This document shows positions 15,001 to 26,402 of a DNA stretch of 64,000 nt, in pieces (position 1 is the first letter of the stretch; every line of letters starts with the position of its first letter). The DNA is taken from contig NC_079875.1 in the NCBI RefSeq assembly GCF_029227915.1, forward strand, positions 7,440,001-7,504,000, given 5' to 3'. The notes under the pieces were generated by a model. That model searched no databases and had not been told where the DNA came from. It saw only the letters and a list, made by a program, of their open reading frames with translations. The position numbers were made by a program, and so were the translations under genes. The stretch is from Hydractinia symbiolongicarpus. Taxonomy: Eukaryota; Cnidaria; Hydrozoa; Anthoathecata; Hydractiniidae.

Positions 15001-18000
15001 TTCTGCTGACTCATTGCATTACCAAAACCTGTCCAATCATTCGTCAGCTATTGCAATGCTCTCCTATAATAAAGTTGGATCGATTCTTGCGTCTGCTTGC
15101 CAACGCGGTTTGATATATGTGAACCTTTTGGAGGTTTGTAACGGCATGTTTATAGTGTTAAAGCCAACCATTTTTGTTCACTAGGAGTTTGTAAATCTAG
15201 TTAAGATTTCTATTTATAAAGAGATTTGAATGTACGTCTCTAATGCTTGTCTTTTTCTTGCACAGTTCTTAATTTATTCCCAAAGCGTACCTTTTTATTG
15301 GTAGGATCAAACAAAGGGAGCCAATCAGATTAGCAAGAGCAACGCACCAATCACGTGCATGTTTTGGTTGGATGATTCTTCCTCACTTGCATATATTGGT
15401 CAATGTTCAAAGGTAACTAACGAAAATGTTGCTGTAATTGAGCTGGTAACAATCATATGGTGAATCCAGTGCCTGCATTCAGTGTATAGTAAGGTCGATA
15501 TCGATAGCACAGTATACAGAAGGGCGACTTTTTATAGGTCAAACTCTTGCGAAGAGACCCAAAGCTCATCATAAAAACTTATAACACATTCTTTTCAATT
15601 TCTTGTCATGTGTATTCTTTAAGAAGGTGAAAGTTTTAAGCTGGCCTGGGCAGTTTTTTCAGAGAAACAAAGATAGCGTTCACTGGTGATGTCGTTAACA
15701 ACTTCTTGCCTTTTTTTCTTAGGACATCATTGTTGTCAACGTACCACTTATTGAGGAATCGACAGAAACTGTGTTAGAACAGCATGTGAAACAAATACTA
15801 AAAGATTTAAAAATAAAATCAAAACGAGAGGGCAAACATTTTTCGCTGTTTTTAAAGTTTATCCCCCATATGTTGAAAAGTCAATACAAGTTTGAACAGG
15901 TATGCTGTCTGTGGAGGAGTGCAAAGTAAAACTCCATCATGTTGTAAACTAAATCTTTTAACCCAGAAATTGTGATTTTCTTTAGTAGGCAGTATTATTT
16001 ACCCTTCAATACCCTGATTTCTTAATGACTTGTGATTCTCTTATGGTGATAAACTTTGTAAATCTATTAACAGTCAAGCACTAAGTTGGGCTATGTTGTC
16101 AACTTTTAAAATCTATAAGAATAATAATTAAAGTTTGCCGTAGTTCAATTAGGTGACACATTGCTTAATTAATCAGTTTTAATTAATCGCCAATAGTTTG
16201 TGTTGCTTAACTATGTGATATAGCCTAATTAGGCTACAATAGCCTTATTAGGGGCGTGACTAGCCTTATTTGGGGCGTGACTGATTGATCAACACAAAAT
16301 CAATGTTTTTCACTCTGAAAACGTTTTTTTATTACTGGTAGTATATATTCTATATTATAGAACCATGTGGGGACTGGTACGCAGCTAGTTTACTCATCCT
16401 ATCTGCAGTCACTTACGAGTATAGCAATGCTACTAAAATATGACAATGTTGTTAATTTGCAAGCTGGTAGTGTGCGTTCTGAAGGAGAGTGTGACGGCCT
16501 ACAATGGTTTCATTTGTTTTGTAAAACCGTTCGATCCGGGTTGGCACTTAAAAATAGAGTTGCTTTTCCTGAAACGTTTTGGGAGATGAGAAGAGAAGCG
16601 GAATTCTGTGAAATGAGCAAGGTATGTTGGGTAGCATGTGAGTAGAAAAGCATTTGGGATACTGTATTTCCCCTCACAGGCTAAAGGGATAATTCCGTTC
16701 TCGCTTTGGAACCGACCCAGGAATTTTTTCTATAAATCGACTAGCATCATTTTTAAGAACATTTCTATCGCTTTCCATTTTGATTCTGTAACACTATATG
16801 TTGCCAAAGTTCGGATATGTATGCTTTCGCATATCAAAAATAAAATGTCTGTCGCGCCAACATTACATGATTTATGCAGGATAATTGAACGATCTTCAAA
16901 CGTAAATATCTTCAGATATTTACGTATGAATTAGAATTAGAAAAATAGCAAGTTGGGAATGTTATTATGTATACAATTATGTGATGAACAATCGAGTATA
17001 TGTTTTCCATATTATAAATGGTCATTGCAGTAAAATTGATGACCCTCCCCCAAACACACTGGACTGAACTATTAAATTTTTGTTCCTGAAATTTCGGATA
17101 GAGAGACAGGGATGAAATCAATTTCACGTTTAACATACACGTTGCAAGTCCCCTCCAATGGAAAAAGTGTTAGTGATGGCATACGCATGCGCGGTACGGA
17201 AAAGAATAAAAATGTTATAATGTCTTTGTTTTCTATAGGATAACTCAGCATGGACCCTTCAACAAGACGAACAAATTATGCACTGGTTTAGCAATTCACC
17301 AAAAGACTGGGAACCAGAGTTGCCACAAAATGTTTACGTTTGGGGATCTGGGGCTCAAGGACAGCTGGCGGAAATTAGTCCCGGTCGATTAGAGCCTGAT
17401 TTGGTGCCTTCCTTTACGCAAGTTCGCGAGATTGTGTGTGGTCAGAACTGCACGTTTCTTATCCAAACTAACGGTACAGTGCTTGCTTGTGGAGAAGGAA
17501 GCTATGGGAGGTTAGGCCTTGGAACGTCTGACGATGAGCCTTCATTAACACCAATTACAGAACTTCAAGGTAGAATTTATGTCTTCAGAACAATTTGTGT
17601 TTGCTTATTTACATTTTTTATCTTTTATCAGTTTGATCACATGCTTTGTATTATAATGGTCCACTTTTTCACCGTTGAGATTTTAGGCCCTGTTTTCAAA
17701 TTTTATATGACTAATCCTAATTTTGTGGGCGAATCTTAAACACTTATCAAAAACAGAAGTGTAATTATTAAGGTCACTTTTTTTTAGGCTATATCATAGT
17801 ACAATTGGCCACGTCGTTAGGTAGTGATGGTCACTCACTTGCAGTGGCAGACACTGGTGAAGTGTTCAGTTGGGGTGATGGCGATTATGGGAAGTTAGGG
17901 CATGGAAATAGTGAACGACAGCGAAAACCAAAACAAATTTTAGCATTACAAAATCAACACGTCATTCAGGTAAGTTTATTTTTGTCTGTTGGTTGGTTAT

Positions 18001-21000
18001 TCGTTTGGTTGATTAATTGCTTGGTAGTATTGAATATAATGAATGTAATTCCAGAAGGTTATATAAAGATACCCTGTATTTCGTTAGGTGGCATGTGGTT
18101 TTAAACATTCCGTAGCAGTCACTAATGATGGAAAAGTTTTTACATTTGGTCTTGGAGAAAATGGCCTGCTTGGCGACGGCGGGAATTCACCAAGAAAAAT
18201 TCCACAACATGTGATGTCTCTTAAAGATGAGCACATTGGACAGGTACATAAAAACTGTTCTTTAGTTTTAATGATGCTGTCACTAAGTTCACCTTAAATA
18301 TATTTTTTTAAATTTGTTAAAAGCATATATTTTTGAAGCAGCATTCAGGATTCAATAGTGAAATTTTATCGGGTGTAAAAGGGTTGGATAGATAGAGGTT
18401 TTTGACCATGTTAAACTAGCTGGGCATTCTGAAAATAACTCCACTGTTTAAACTAAAAAAGTGCTGGAGTAGATTTAATACACAATTTTGTCTAAATGTC
18501 TGCACTTGTATTATGAATACCACGTTTTTGCACCTCTATTTCCACTATTTAAATTGATAAACAGCGCGGTTCTATTTTCTTTAGGTAGCCTGTGGTAAAC
18601 ATCATACTCTAGCCTTGACGTCTGATGGTTGTAGACTGTACTCATGGGGGGATGGAGACTTTGGAAAGCTTGGTCTTGGCTCGGATACTTCAAAATCAAC
18701 TCCGAATCTCGTTGAAAGTCTCCGTAATGTTGGACTGAAGAAAATTGCTTGCGGTTCAAATTTTTCTGTTGCGCTTGGAAATAACGGAAGCCTGTATACA
18801 TTTGGACATCGTAAGTAACCAGTGGCTGATATGTGCTTTTTAACTTGAGCTCCCAATTCCTCGAACCTCCAATAACTCGAACTTCCATAATTTAAACTGT
18901 TTTTTATTTTCACTTGAACTTTCTCTAATACTTTCTTATAAAACCCACTCTAACTCGCATCCCCTATAACGCAAACATTCGCTAAGTCAAACTAATTTAA
19001 TAATCCCCTGGTCTAAAATACTCGCGATAACTCGAACTCGAAAGGAAAACATTTAAAAACAATATAAGAAAGTTACTGTTTTTCGTTAAAAAAAATAAAT
19101 TGCTCATTTGAAAGAGGTACGAACTTTCTTTACCAGCAAATTTCAAAGCACATTAGAACATGTTCTTAATGAATATATATACAGTGTACTATTTCTTTTA
19201 CTCGAAGTGTTTTCTTTGTTCGTTAGAGGTGCGAGTTACTATTTTGTTGAGTTTATCCCTTTATTAAACTTCTTTTTGGAAGAAAACTAGTAATTGTGCT
19301 AAGCATGATTTTTATTTCGCAGGGAGTATTTATGTTTAATATTGCACGAAATCAGGTGAGTAACTTGAATTTATACCCCCGTTTCTCACACAAACAATCA
19401 TTTTTGCTCCCCTGATACACGTGGCACGTAAACATAACAAAATTAAAAAAAATGTGTACCTTTAAAACATTCCAATTTTACTCTAACCACGTATAGATTT
19501 CCTGGTGTGATCTCTTAATGTAATTTTTTCTCTTCTGCAGCAAACTTTATTGGAAATCCAGATGCTGCAACGAAAGATACATCTATTCCGCAAGTAGTTC
19601 AACCACTGTCCGGCCACCCAGTCACTGATGTTGCCGTTGGGTGTGAGTTTGTGATCGCTTTGGATAGAGACCAAAGTCTTTGGACATGGGGAACAAACTC
19701 TGAGGGACAGTTAGGAATCGGAACCAATGAGCCCCATTATACACCATGCTTTGTGAACATTGTAAGGGATAAGAAACTAACAAGAGTCTCTGCGGGTAAG
19801 TGTTGCTCTCAGTATTGCTTGTTCTATATACCTTATTCGTACTAATATTTGCGCGTTATAAATTTCTCTACAAATTACAAGGAAAATATTAAAAGTCAAG
19901 TGTTGGATGCGTTTCTTTTATGTTAACTGTAACATTATATTCTTGAGCGTATGCACGAAAATCAGTGCGCGTGAAAATTACAATAAGTAAAAAAGTACGA
20001 AAAATGTCTACAGTCGGTGACTTCTTCCGTAACAATAAATTTTTTGATTTATGTCCGTTTCCACAAGTAGTAATTTCTATATGAGCTAGTCATTGTTTAC
20101 AGCGGAATTAGGAAGATGCTGTCGTCAGCATTTCCATTTTGCTTAAAATTTGGGTCCTTTTGTGCCCTGACGTGGATAAGTACGATAAGCGCACACTGCT
20201 TAGTTAATCTTACGCATTTACAGAATTGAAAAGTGATTTCAGTGCTTTTATATGCACTTCATTGCAGAAATAGAAAGTTAGAATCCACCTATGTGTTACG
20301 CAGTATATGGAACTTTCAGTTTTCTTGCAATTGCTGGAATCTTGAATTTACTGGAATTTAATTTATTTCCTTGTGTCGGGAAATAAAAATTGCTTCCCGC
20401 CGTACTTCGTACCTTCTGTAAGAAAGAATCTTTTTGACATCTTCGTTATTAATAAAATGAAGTTTTTCTTCTTTTAAGGTACATCCCATTGTGCAGCATG
20501 GTCTGGTGCACTGGTTTGTGCTCGTCTACCGTTAAATTTAACACTGGGCACGCCTTCCCATATTCCACCATATTATCATACGTTGCAAAATGTGGAGCTT
20601 ACAACAGTTCGTGGCCGACTTCAGGTGTTGTGGAAATTTTCAGAAATGGTGCACCAATGTTGGAAGTTAATGAGTTTAAATAGAATGGAGGTAAAGCGTT
20701 ATTTGTGTCCACCAATCAGTTTTCAAGTAATCTAATCGTGTTTTGTGTCCGCCAATCAATTTGCAAGTAATTATAATCGTGTTTTGTGTCCGCCAATCAG
20801 TTTTCAAGTAATTATAATCGTGTTTTGTGTCCGCCAATCAATTTGCAAGTAATCATAATCGTTATTTGTGTCCACCAATCAGTTTTCAAGTAATCTAATC
20901 GTGTTTTGTGTCCGACAATCAATTTGCAAGTAATTATAATCGTGTTTTGTGTCCGCCAATCAGTTTTCAAGTAATCATAATCGTGTTTTGTGTCCGCCAA

Positions 21001-24000
21001 TCAATTTGCAAGTAATCATAATCGTTTTTTGTGTCCGCCAATCAATTTGCAAGTAATGATAACCCTTTTCCGTGTTCACTAATTACATTCCAAGTAATCA
21101 CAATCGTTTTGTTTTCACTTATCACATTATAAATAAATATAAATCGTTTTTTGTGTCCGCCAATCAATTTGCAAGTAATGATAACCCTTTTCCGTGTTCA
21201 CTAATTACATTCCAAGTAATCACAATCGTTTTGTTTTCACTTATCACATTATAAATAAATATAAATCGTGTTTTGTGTCCGCCAATCAATTTGCAAGTAA
21301 TCATAATCCTTTTCTATGTTCACTAATTACATTCCAAGTAATCACAATCATTTTGTTTCCACTAATCACATTATATTATTGTTTTTTGCGTCCATAGCAT
21401 GAAATAATTTTTGTTCTTTCATCCATTCATATTGAAATTCCTAAGTCTTTTCTTGCCCATCTTGTAATGTAAGGAAAACTCAAAAGAGCATATTTTTGAG
21501 AACTATTGCAGGTACTACAATCGTAGACATAATTATTGAAACAAATGCAGCCTGTATGTACAAAACAAAAGGAACGAATGGCAAATACTCTTCTGCCATG
21601 AGGCATCAAAGCCGCCTGCTAAAATACACGATTTTAATATAGAAACAACGTAACCAGTGTTGGAGGCAAAATTCGAAAGTAACCTTGTTTCATTAAAGTT
21701 GGAATGATTTGCTTTTGGGTCTTTTTATATATTCACTAAGCAAAGGGAATTTTTTTTTAATATGTACTTTGTGTACTATTAGTTAGAGAAATTGGGTATT
21801 GGTGACTCATACTCTTCCATAACCAATGAGAAGGTTTTATGCTTTTAGCAGGACCAGTAGCGATAGGTTTATCTTGACCAATGGTGTAACTTTGATCCAT
21901 TTTGAATATATATTATTTTACTTTTATCTGATTTAATAGCATCTTATTTTAGTTTATGCAAGATGCTGTATCTAATATCTTCCACGATGGAGTGCTGAGA
22001 TCTTTACTGACGATGAGAACACACTCCCTTCCGTTGGCGCGTGCATTGAGAGCAAGTTCTTCACAAACTAGAGTAGCTACACCAACGATTTCAGTAAAAC
22101 GATTTGATACGAAGTGAGTACTGTTTTTTTAATCGTATGAAATCTTGGACTAAGCACCATTTTTTGCTGTTGTAATAGGTTGTTAGGGAAAAGACCCTCT
22201 GGTTCGTGTTCAGCACTTAGGCGATTCGATTTATCCTTTTTTTGAAACGTGTTGTAAATCCTGCTCTAATGAAATTTTAATGCTGAAGATCACTTATGCT
22301 AAAAAGACCATATTAAAGTATTCTTGTGATTCGCTTTTTTTTTTTTTTTTTGAAATAGCAAAATTGGTCCGCGAAAACATTTTAAGGGTGTATTTTACAG
22401 AACGAAATTCCCTTGTCAGTACGAATTTAAACGTGGTTAATGGCATCCTGCAGTTAAGATAGTGAATAAAGATTCTAATAGAAACATATAAGCTCTATAA
22501 GATTCCCCATTTTGTGACATTTAGCGTCTTTGCCGTTATGACTAACTTTGCAGCATGGTTAGCGCAAGAGTTTGCTCACTAACAATGTATTAAAAATGGT
22601 TTTTTATAATAGGGGGAACCCGTGTAAACCTGTGTTCAAACAAGTTGCAGAGCAGATATTAAACCTAAAACCCCCTGATTCCTTGTTGTTGACTAAAGCG
22701 TGGAAAGTTAAACTTGTGAATGAAGCAGCTGACGATGCAGGGGGTGTGTTTGATGAAGTTGTTACTCATATCTGTATGGTAAGTTGTGTGTTTTTGTGAA
22801 AAAGTTTGTTTGTGGTAAGCGCTTGGTGTCACGACTGAAACTGTAAATGCTCTTTGTATAACATTGAAATATCTTTTGGTCAGAAAGTTTTCTAAGAAAT
22901 AAAAATTGTTAATTGTGTTTTAGTTTTTATTCTTCTTCTAAGTTTTTTGCACATCTAAAAAGAATATAATTTTCTACGTCTTATAACCAGCCTTTTGCCC
23001 TTCATGAATTTTTTTTTTTTTTTTTGAAATGGAAAACAGCCTTACTATAGACTAAATTGTGACCCACTAACAACCCTACATAAGATATGTCAGTAAAAAA
23101 CTTCTGGTGTAAAATTGACAATTTTATTTCCAGGAATTGGAAGAAAGAAAAGAAGTTAAGCTTCTCATACCAACACCAAACAGTACAGTGGATGTCGGTT
23201 TTAACCGTGACCGATTTTTGCTAAATCCAGCAATGACGTCATATGAAGCATTACGTCATTTCAAATTTCTCGGCATTTTAATGGGTGTATCGATCCGCAC
23301 TAAAAAGCCGTTGAATTTACATCTCGCACCGAGTGTTTGGAAGCAGCTCGTGGGGATTGAGTTGAAATTGAGTGATATTGAGGAGGTAGGCGAAGTCCTA
23401 GTTTTGTAGTTATCGTAAGCGTTGGAGGTGTGTTTTGAAGCAGAAGTAACCCCACTCAGTGAAAATAAAGTCTTACCTAAGGGTCTGAATTATTTCATTT
23501 TTAAAGAGGCTCTAGTTCAAGATCCTGGACCAATTTTTTAAAATTTTTATCAGCGTTTTTATTAACATAAGTAAACTACACTACCTTAGATTTTTGACCG
23601 TCCTTTCTCGCATTCAAACTATCAAGTATACGCCTGACAGGTTTTTGTCAGTCCAAAACAGACCTTGTACCACAACAATTTAGATTTTATAGGATGTATC
23701 CAATCCCTTTTACCCATTTTTACATAAAGAACCTCTTCAAATATTGATTTTTAAAAGTTTCGCATAAGTTGAAAAGCAGACATATAGACCTTTGGTCTAT
23801 AAGATCTCTTTTTTTATTTCTGCAAGCGTGAAGAAAAGTTAAACAAGGTACCGTGTGTTTTCTTATATGATGTCACCTCTGGAGAACTTATATTCTTTTG
23901 TGAATATGGACGACTTGTTTTTCTTTAGTACGACGTGCTGTTCGTCCAAAACATTAACATGCTGAAACGTTTGACGTCAAAAATAGATGATTCCAACGCC

Positions 24001-25360
24001 GACGAATCAATACCGCTTATGTCGTACGTCTGCCAGTCATCCGACGGACGTCTTATACCCTTAATTACTGGTGGAGATAATGTATCACTAAAACGAATGG
24101 ACTGTCCTCATTATATCAAGAAAGCGACGTCGTATCGCCTAAATGAGTTTTTTCTACAAATTCAGTGTATAAGGGAGGGCTTGACGTCCGTCATTCCGAT
24201 GCCGATTCTGTCGTTACTGACAGGCAGCAGATTGGAGCAGTTAGTGTGTGGTTGTTACGATATCAATGTAGGAAGCTTGAAGAAAATTGCTCGGTACCGT
24301 ATCTTTTTTTACTTTTTGTTTTACAGATATGAAGGTTACCTCATTAGGACATTTTCTAAAAGTGGTTCGCCGACCAGACATTTTTAACCAATTAGATATA
24401 AGGACATTTTTTTGTTTTTAGCCTATAAAGTATGACAAACGTTTAATTTTAACCAATCAAATTTGCATTTTTAGATACCGTGAATTGTCCGTAAACGATG
24501 ACCAAGTAAAATGGCTTTGGCAAATCCTGGAAAATTTTACTCGCGATGAAATGGTGATGTTCCTGCGTTTTGTGTCGGGGAGATCTCGGCTACCGGTCAA
24601 CTTAAGTGACATGCCACATAAATTTCAAATAGTCGGAGCGGACAAGGTACGTGAGTGTGATCTGCGTGGTGTTTTGAAATTTCTTGTTACGTTATTAAAT
24701 TTCACCCCAATTTCATGAGAAAAATGTCGAGACTAGGAAATTTTTCCTCATTTTTCAAATATGGACAAAAGTGTGAAACAGTCAATGCTCTGCAAGTCGC
24801 TACTGTCGCACACACCTAGGCCAGACAAAGAGCGTTGAAAGCTGCTAGTCACATTTTCTAGCACTTCCGCAGACTATATTAATCCACGTCGGGGCCCACG
24901 AAGGCCTCGAAAATGTAAAAATAGCCATGCTGACGTTAGCAACAATTAAAACATTTTAAGGTTCTGGACTTAAAAAAATCACCAATGGTCCTAAGTAGCA
25001 ACAATTAGGTCTCTCTGAATGTGTGGATCTAATATAGAAATATCCTACGCAATTACTTGTGGTGTCGGACTTTGTAAGTAGCTGTCTTGTCTCAACATTT
25101 TGACCAAGATTTTTCCTTGTATAGTCTTTTTTTGATTGATTTTGTATTGATGTAAGAGGAAACGCCGTTGTTTTAACTCTTGTTAACACGTTTAGCCTCG
25201 TGATGGTTTGCCAACAGCACAGACTTGTTTTTTTGTCTTACGATTGCCGCCATATACGACAAAGAAAGTAATGGCAGAGAAGCTGCGATACGCCATTAAC
25301 AATTGTCGAGCTATTGATACGGACAATTATATGTTAGAACAAAATGGTATGTTTACATAG
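1..25360 (+). CDS. HERC1: HERC1-type giant HECT E3 ubiquitin ligase, C-terminal part (5' end outside window)
   Basis: HERC1 proteins are giant ubiquitin ligases; the HECT domain takes ubiquitin from an E2 and passes it to substrate. The order SPRY, WD40-like, RCC1-like, HECT identifies HERC1 rather than HERC2, which lacks SPRY and WD40. Exons read by splice sites and phase: 1-53, 825-1054, 1840-1943, 2425-2658, 3319-3642, 4076-4279, 4365-4552, 4819-5375, 6050-6449, 6677-6944, 7273-7506, 7585-7844, 8361-8437, ~8973-9026 (tentative), 9066-9763, 10169-10297, 10538-10723, 10843-~10943, ~10975-11065, 11419-11530, 11778-11838, 12306-12488, 12756-12952, 13780-13854, 14203-14324, 14851-15133, 15305-15412, 15723-15899, 16361-16621, 17239-17569, 17788-17969, 18088-18243, 18585-18810, 19541-19795, 20479-20690, 21953-22113, 22613-22778, 23134-23385, 23929-24293, 24475-24646, 25196-25360. 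Almost all junctions keep frame. Junctions near 9.0 kb and 10.95 kb do not resolve. The RLD1 half must lie upstream of base 1. Confidence 0.93.
2425..3642 (+). other. HERC1: HERC1 SPRY domain (two exons)
   Basis: Exons 2425-2658 and 3319-3642 join in phase 0. They encode a SPRY core: a [12 protein letters not shown] stretch, a YYEWK strand at the end of the first exon, then [48 protein letters not shown] and [13 protein letters not shown] is a protein-interaction fold; in HERC1 it lies between the two RCC1-like domains. The preceding exons (1-53, 825-1054, 1840-1943) encode helical sequence with no recognisable domain, which fits HERC1's long helical linker. The next exon (4076-4279) continues the last SPRY strand with VTITDL. 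Confidence 0.9.
4076..6449 (+). other. HERC1: HERC1 inter-domain region after SPRY
   Basis: Exons 4076-4279, 4365-4552, 4819-5375 and 6050-6449 are joined in phases 0, 2 and 1. The 4365 exon carries a Gly/Cys-rich stretch ([15 protein letters not shown], then NAMLIGG). The acceptor chosen is the AG at 4363-4364, because an upstream AG would create a stop. The 4819 exon is largely helical with a Lys-rich patch. The 6050 exon is polar, rich in Gln, Asp, Ser and Arg, probably disordered, ending in an Arg-rich segment just before the UBA-like exon. No enzymatic motif is visible. Confidence 0.8.
6677..6944 (+). other. HERC1: HERC1 UBA-like domain exon
   Basis: The exon starts at the AG ending at 6676 and ends at a GTAGTT donor. 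It encodes a compact three-helix segment with the MGF signature loop ([17 protein letters not shown]), then a second helix and a [11 protein letters not shown] helix. That is the spacing of UBA domains, which bind ubiquitin. It is followed by an Asp/Asn-rich acidic tail. A UBA-like module in a ubiquitin ligase is functionally plausible; binding is inferred. Confidence 0.75.
7273..7844 (+). other. HERC1: HERC1 acidic linker plus Cys/His zinc-binding exon
   Basis: Exon 7273-7506 is polar and low in structure. Exon 7585-7844 starts with [18 protein letters not shown], followed by an [11 protein letters not shown] segment, giving a CxxC...HxxxxH arrangement like a C2H2 finger. A glycine-rich hydrophobic segment ([13 protein letters not shown]) and a second CQECH pair follow, so a two-site zinc fold is possible. 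I assign no function beyond probable zinc binding. Confidence 0.7.
7884..8042 (+). repeat. Direct repeat copy 1 in HERC1 intron
   Basis: About 157 bases here recur at 9989-10147 in the same orientation with only about six mismatches by eye. Both copies are intronic and flank the exons between 8361 and 9763. The sequence is unique-looking (no tandem structure, no ORF), so it is either two copies of a dispersed element or a local duplication. Confidence 0.85.
8361..10943 (+). other. HERC1: HERC1 helical region before the WD40 block
   Basis: Exons 8361-8437, 9066-9763, 10169-10297, 10538-10723 and 10843-~10943 are called. Exon 9066-9763 is the longest of this gene in the window and encodes mostly helices. 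A Lys/Arg/Gln-rich stretch at about 8973-9026 follows a TTCTTAGTCCAG acceptor region and probably belongs to the protein, but no donor brings it in frame with the 9066 exon. Likewise the natural stop-free end of the 10843 exon is phase 0, while the next exon needs phase 1. Confidence 0.65.
9989..10147 (+). repeat. Direct repeat copy 2 in HERC1 intron
   Basis: Second copy of the ~157-bp repeat at 7884-8042. Its 3' end runs to about 21 bases before the acceptor AG of exon 10169, so it may supply part of the branch-point region of that intron. Confidence 0.85.
10975..15412 (+). other. HERC1: HERC1 WD40-like repeat block
   Basis: Exons 10975-11065, 11419-11530, 11778-11838, 12306-12488, 12756-12952, 13780-13854, 14203-14324, 14851-15133 and 15305-15412 encode repeated beta-propeller-like units. 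Examples are [75 protein letters not shown] and [14 protein letters not shown]. The VVKVW and TVNIW strands are the WD-repeat signature. The propeller is expected to be a protein-interaction platform. Phases are consistent from 11419 onward. Exon 11778 is short (61 bp). Confidence 0.82.
13008..13285 (+). repeat. Degenerate ~82-bp tandem repeat in HERC1 intron
   Basis: Roughly three and a half diverged units recur, each containing GGGAAACATGCTCT, a TTTAAGTGGATGAATAAATG-like stretch and CTTGTAGTTTCTTT. The array lies in the intron between WD40 exons 12756-12952 and 13780-13854. No coding potential is seen. Confidence 0.7.
15723..16621 (+). other. HERC1: HERC1 linker between WD40 and RLD2
   Basis: Two phase-0 exons, 15723-15899 and 16361-16621, encode helical sequence with a Lys-rich region and a Trp/Phe-rich end. 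No named domain is recognised. The junction to the first RCC1-like exon at 17239 is phase 0. Confidence 0.8.
17239..20690 (+). other. HERC1: HERC1 second RCC1-like domain (RLD2)
   Basis: Six exons (17239-17569, 17788-17969, 18088-18243, 18585-18810, 19541-19795, 20479-20690) encode RCC1 repeats. Recurrent signatures are [57 protein letters not shown] and [15 protein letters not shown], each with a following hydrophobic strand such as [11 protein letters not shown]. RLDs form a seven-bladed propeller. The last exon leads out of the propeller toward HECT. All phases agree. Confidence 0.92.
18830..19045. repeat. AACTCGAA-rich degenerate repeat tract in HERC1 intron
   Basis: Variants of AACTCGAAC, CCTCGAACC, ACTCGCAT and ATAACTCGAACTCG occur repeatedly over about 200 bases. 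A similar tract (CTCGCATAAACTCGAACC) occurs at about 49160-49190. This looks like remnants of an interspersed DNA element whose ends are built from such motifs. Family not determined. Confidence 0.45.
20691..21390 (+). repeat. 41-bp minisatellite with 123-bp higher-order units, HERC1 intron
   Basis: The array starts directly at the donor of exon 20479-20690. Units carry GTGTCCGCCAATCAATTTGC followed by AAGTAATNATAATC, with a period of about 41 bp and about eight to nine copies up to ~21055. From ~21030 the pattern becomes a ~123-bp unit (three diverged 41-mers) repeated about three times to ~21390. CAATTTGC and CAGTTTTC variants alternate in the first half. The open frames here are consequences of the repeat and are not genes. 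Confidence 0.88.
21391..21952 (+). other. Remaining intron sequence before first HECT exon
   Basis: This part of the intron after the minisatellite holds no ORF, repeat or RNA gene that I can support. A normal acceptor (TTATTTTAG) ends it at 21952. Confidence 0.5.
21953..25360 (+). other. HERC1: HERC1 HECT catalytic domain and stop codon
   Basis: Exons 21953-22113, 22613-22778, 23134-23385, 23929-24293, 24475-24646 and 25196-25360 encode the HECT domain. Recognisable blocks are [58 protein letters not shown] and the C-lobe [16 protein letters not shown]. The catalytic Cys is the TGT at 25226-25228, the residue that forms the ubiquitin thioester. The frame ends at TAG (25358-25360), a few residues after the usual HERC1 end. 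An AATG|GTATGT donor-like site lies just before the stop, so a short extra 3' exon cannot be excluded. Confidence 0.93.
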
Positions 25361-26240
25361 CGAGTGGTTTCTAAGTAAGCATTTTTGACTGGTTTCTATC
25401 ATGTCAAGGGTGAATACGATTCTTCATGCACAAACGCAACACAGGGAAATTATCCGCACTATATGATACTGGGTATCCGAAAAGTTTTTCTTACGCAGGG
25501 GTGTGAGCCAAGCAAGCAACGTCGAATTATAACCGTTTAAGATTTTGACTTTAACCTAATAGCCTAAGATCTCCAATCCAAAGTCCGCTGGGAACAAAAA
25601 AAAAGTTTGACAAATTCGGAGTGCGTGTTACTTAGATAGAAACAGATCCTCAACTTCTTTTGCTTATCATCTTCGAAATTCAAACCTACTATCCAGTATA
25701 TTATGTCCAGGGTTGTGGCCAGCTCTTATCAAGTGCTGCTTAATACGAGTATTGCAGTGGTACTAATCCAGTTATACCTTGACGATTTGATAGAAACCGG
25801 CCATTATAAATTATACTCACCATGCATCATAATTTATTGTCTTGTCTGTATTTTATCCTTTTGTGGGTTGTTTATTATCTGGACTGTATTTTATTCTTTT
25901 GTAGTTAGAATTTAGTCGCATAACATATATTAGGTCTATAAGTTATTATGAATTATTATTTTCGTACTTTTAAACTTTTAAAGAAAGATTTGTGTTTTCA
26001 TTTTTACCGCAAATAAACATGTGTGAAAATTGTCTTTATTTCTGCCTATCATTGACGATCCAGTTTTCACCGCTATTGAAATGAATTGGGGTTTATGTTC
26101 TTACCGCTATTAAAAAAAAGGTTAACGGGTTTATACTTCGTCTGGCTGCCTAAATACGTCGTAAACTAACCTCTGATGATCATGTCATGTATAATATGCT
26201 CAAACAGACTACCAGTCTAACCTGGTCTTTTTTATGGATC
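25361..26240 (+). other. HERC1: HERC1 3' UTR and downstream sequence
   Basis: No coding sequence is recognised. An AATAAA at about 26012-26017 is followed by a TGTCTTTATT-type stretch and is the likeliest polyadenylation signal of the HERC1 transcript, giving a ~650-base 3' UTR. The short hydrophobic open frame at 25703-25915 has no recognisable similarity. Confidence 0.4.
26012..26017 (+). terminator. HERC1: Candidate polyadenylation signal of HERC1
   Basis: AATAAA about 650 bases after the HERC1 stop codon, followed within 25 bases by a T-rich stretch. It is the first canonical hexamer in a suitable context; usage is inferred. Confidence 0.4.
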
Positions 26241-26289
26241 CAGCTATACTGGCATGGCTAGATCGAGGCTGATTTCCAATCCGAAAATT

Positions 26290-26363
26290 TGTAAAACGAA
26301 TATTCCAAATGTATTTGACAAAATATATTTCGGGGAACAGTTCCAGGGATTTAACATCTGTTT

Positions 26364-26402
<39 letters not shown>

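Noticed and set aside
18511-18913. Overlapping minus-strand frames of 125 and 103 residues
   Set aside because: They are antisense to the RCC1-repeat exon 18585-18810 and have no recognisable domain.
25703-25915. 70-residue hydrophobic frame downstream of HERC1
   Set aside because: No splice partners or similarity; lies in the likely HERC1 3' UTR.
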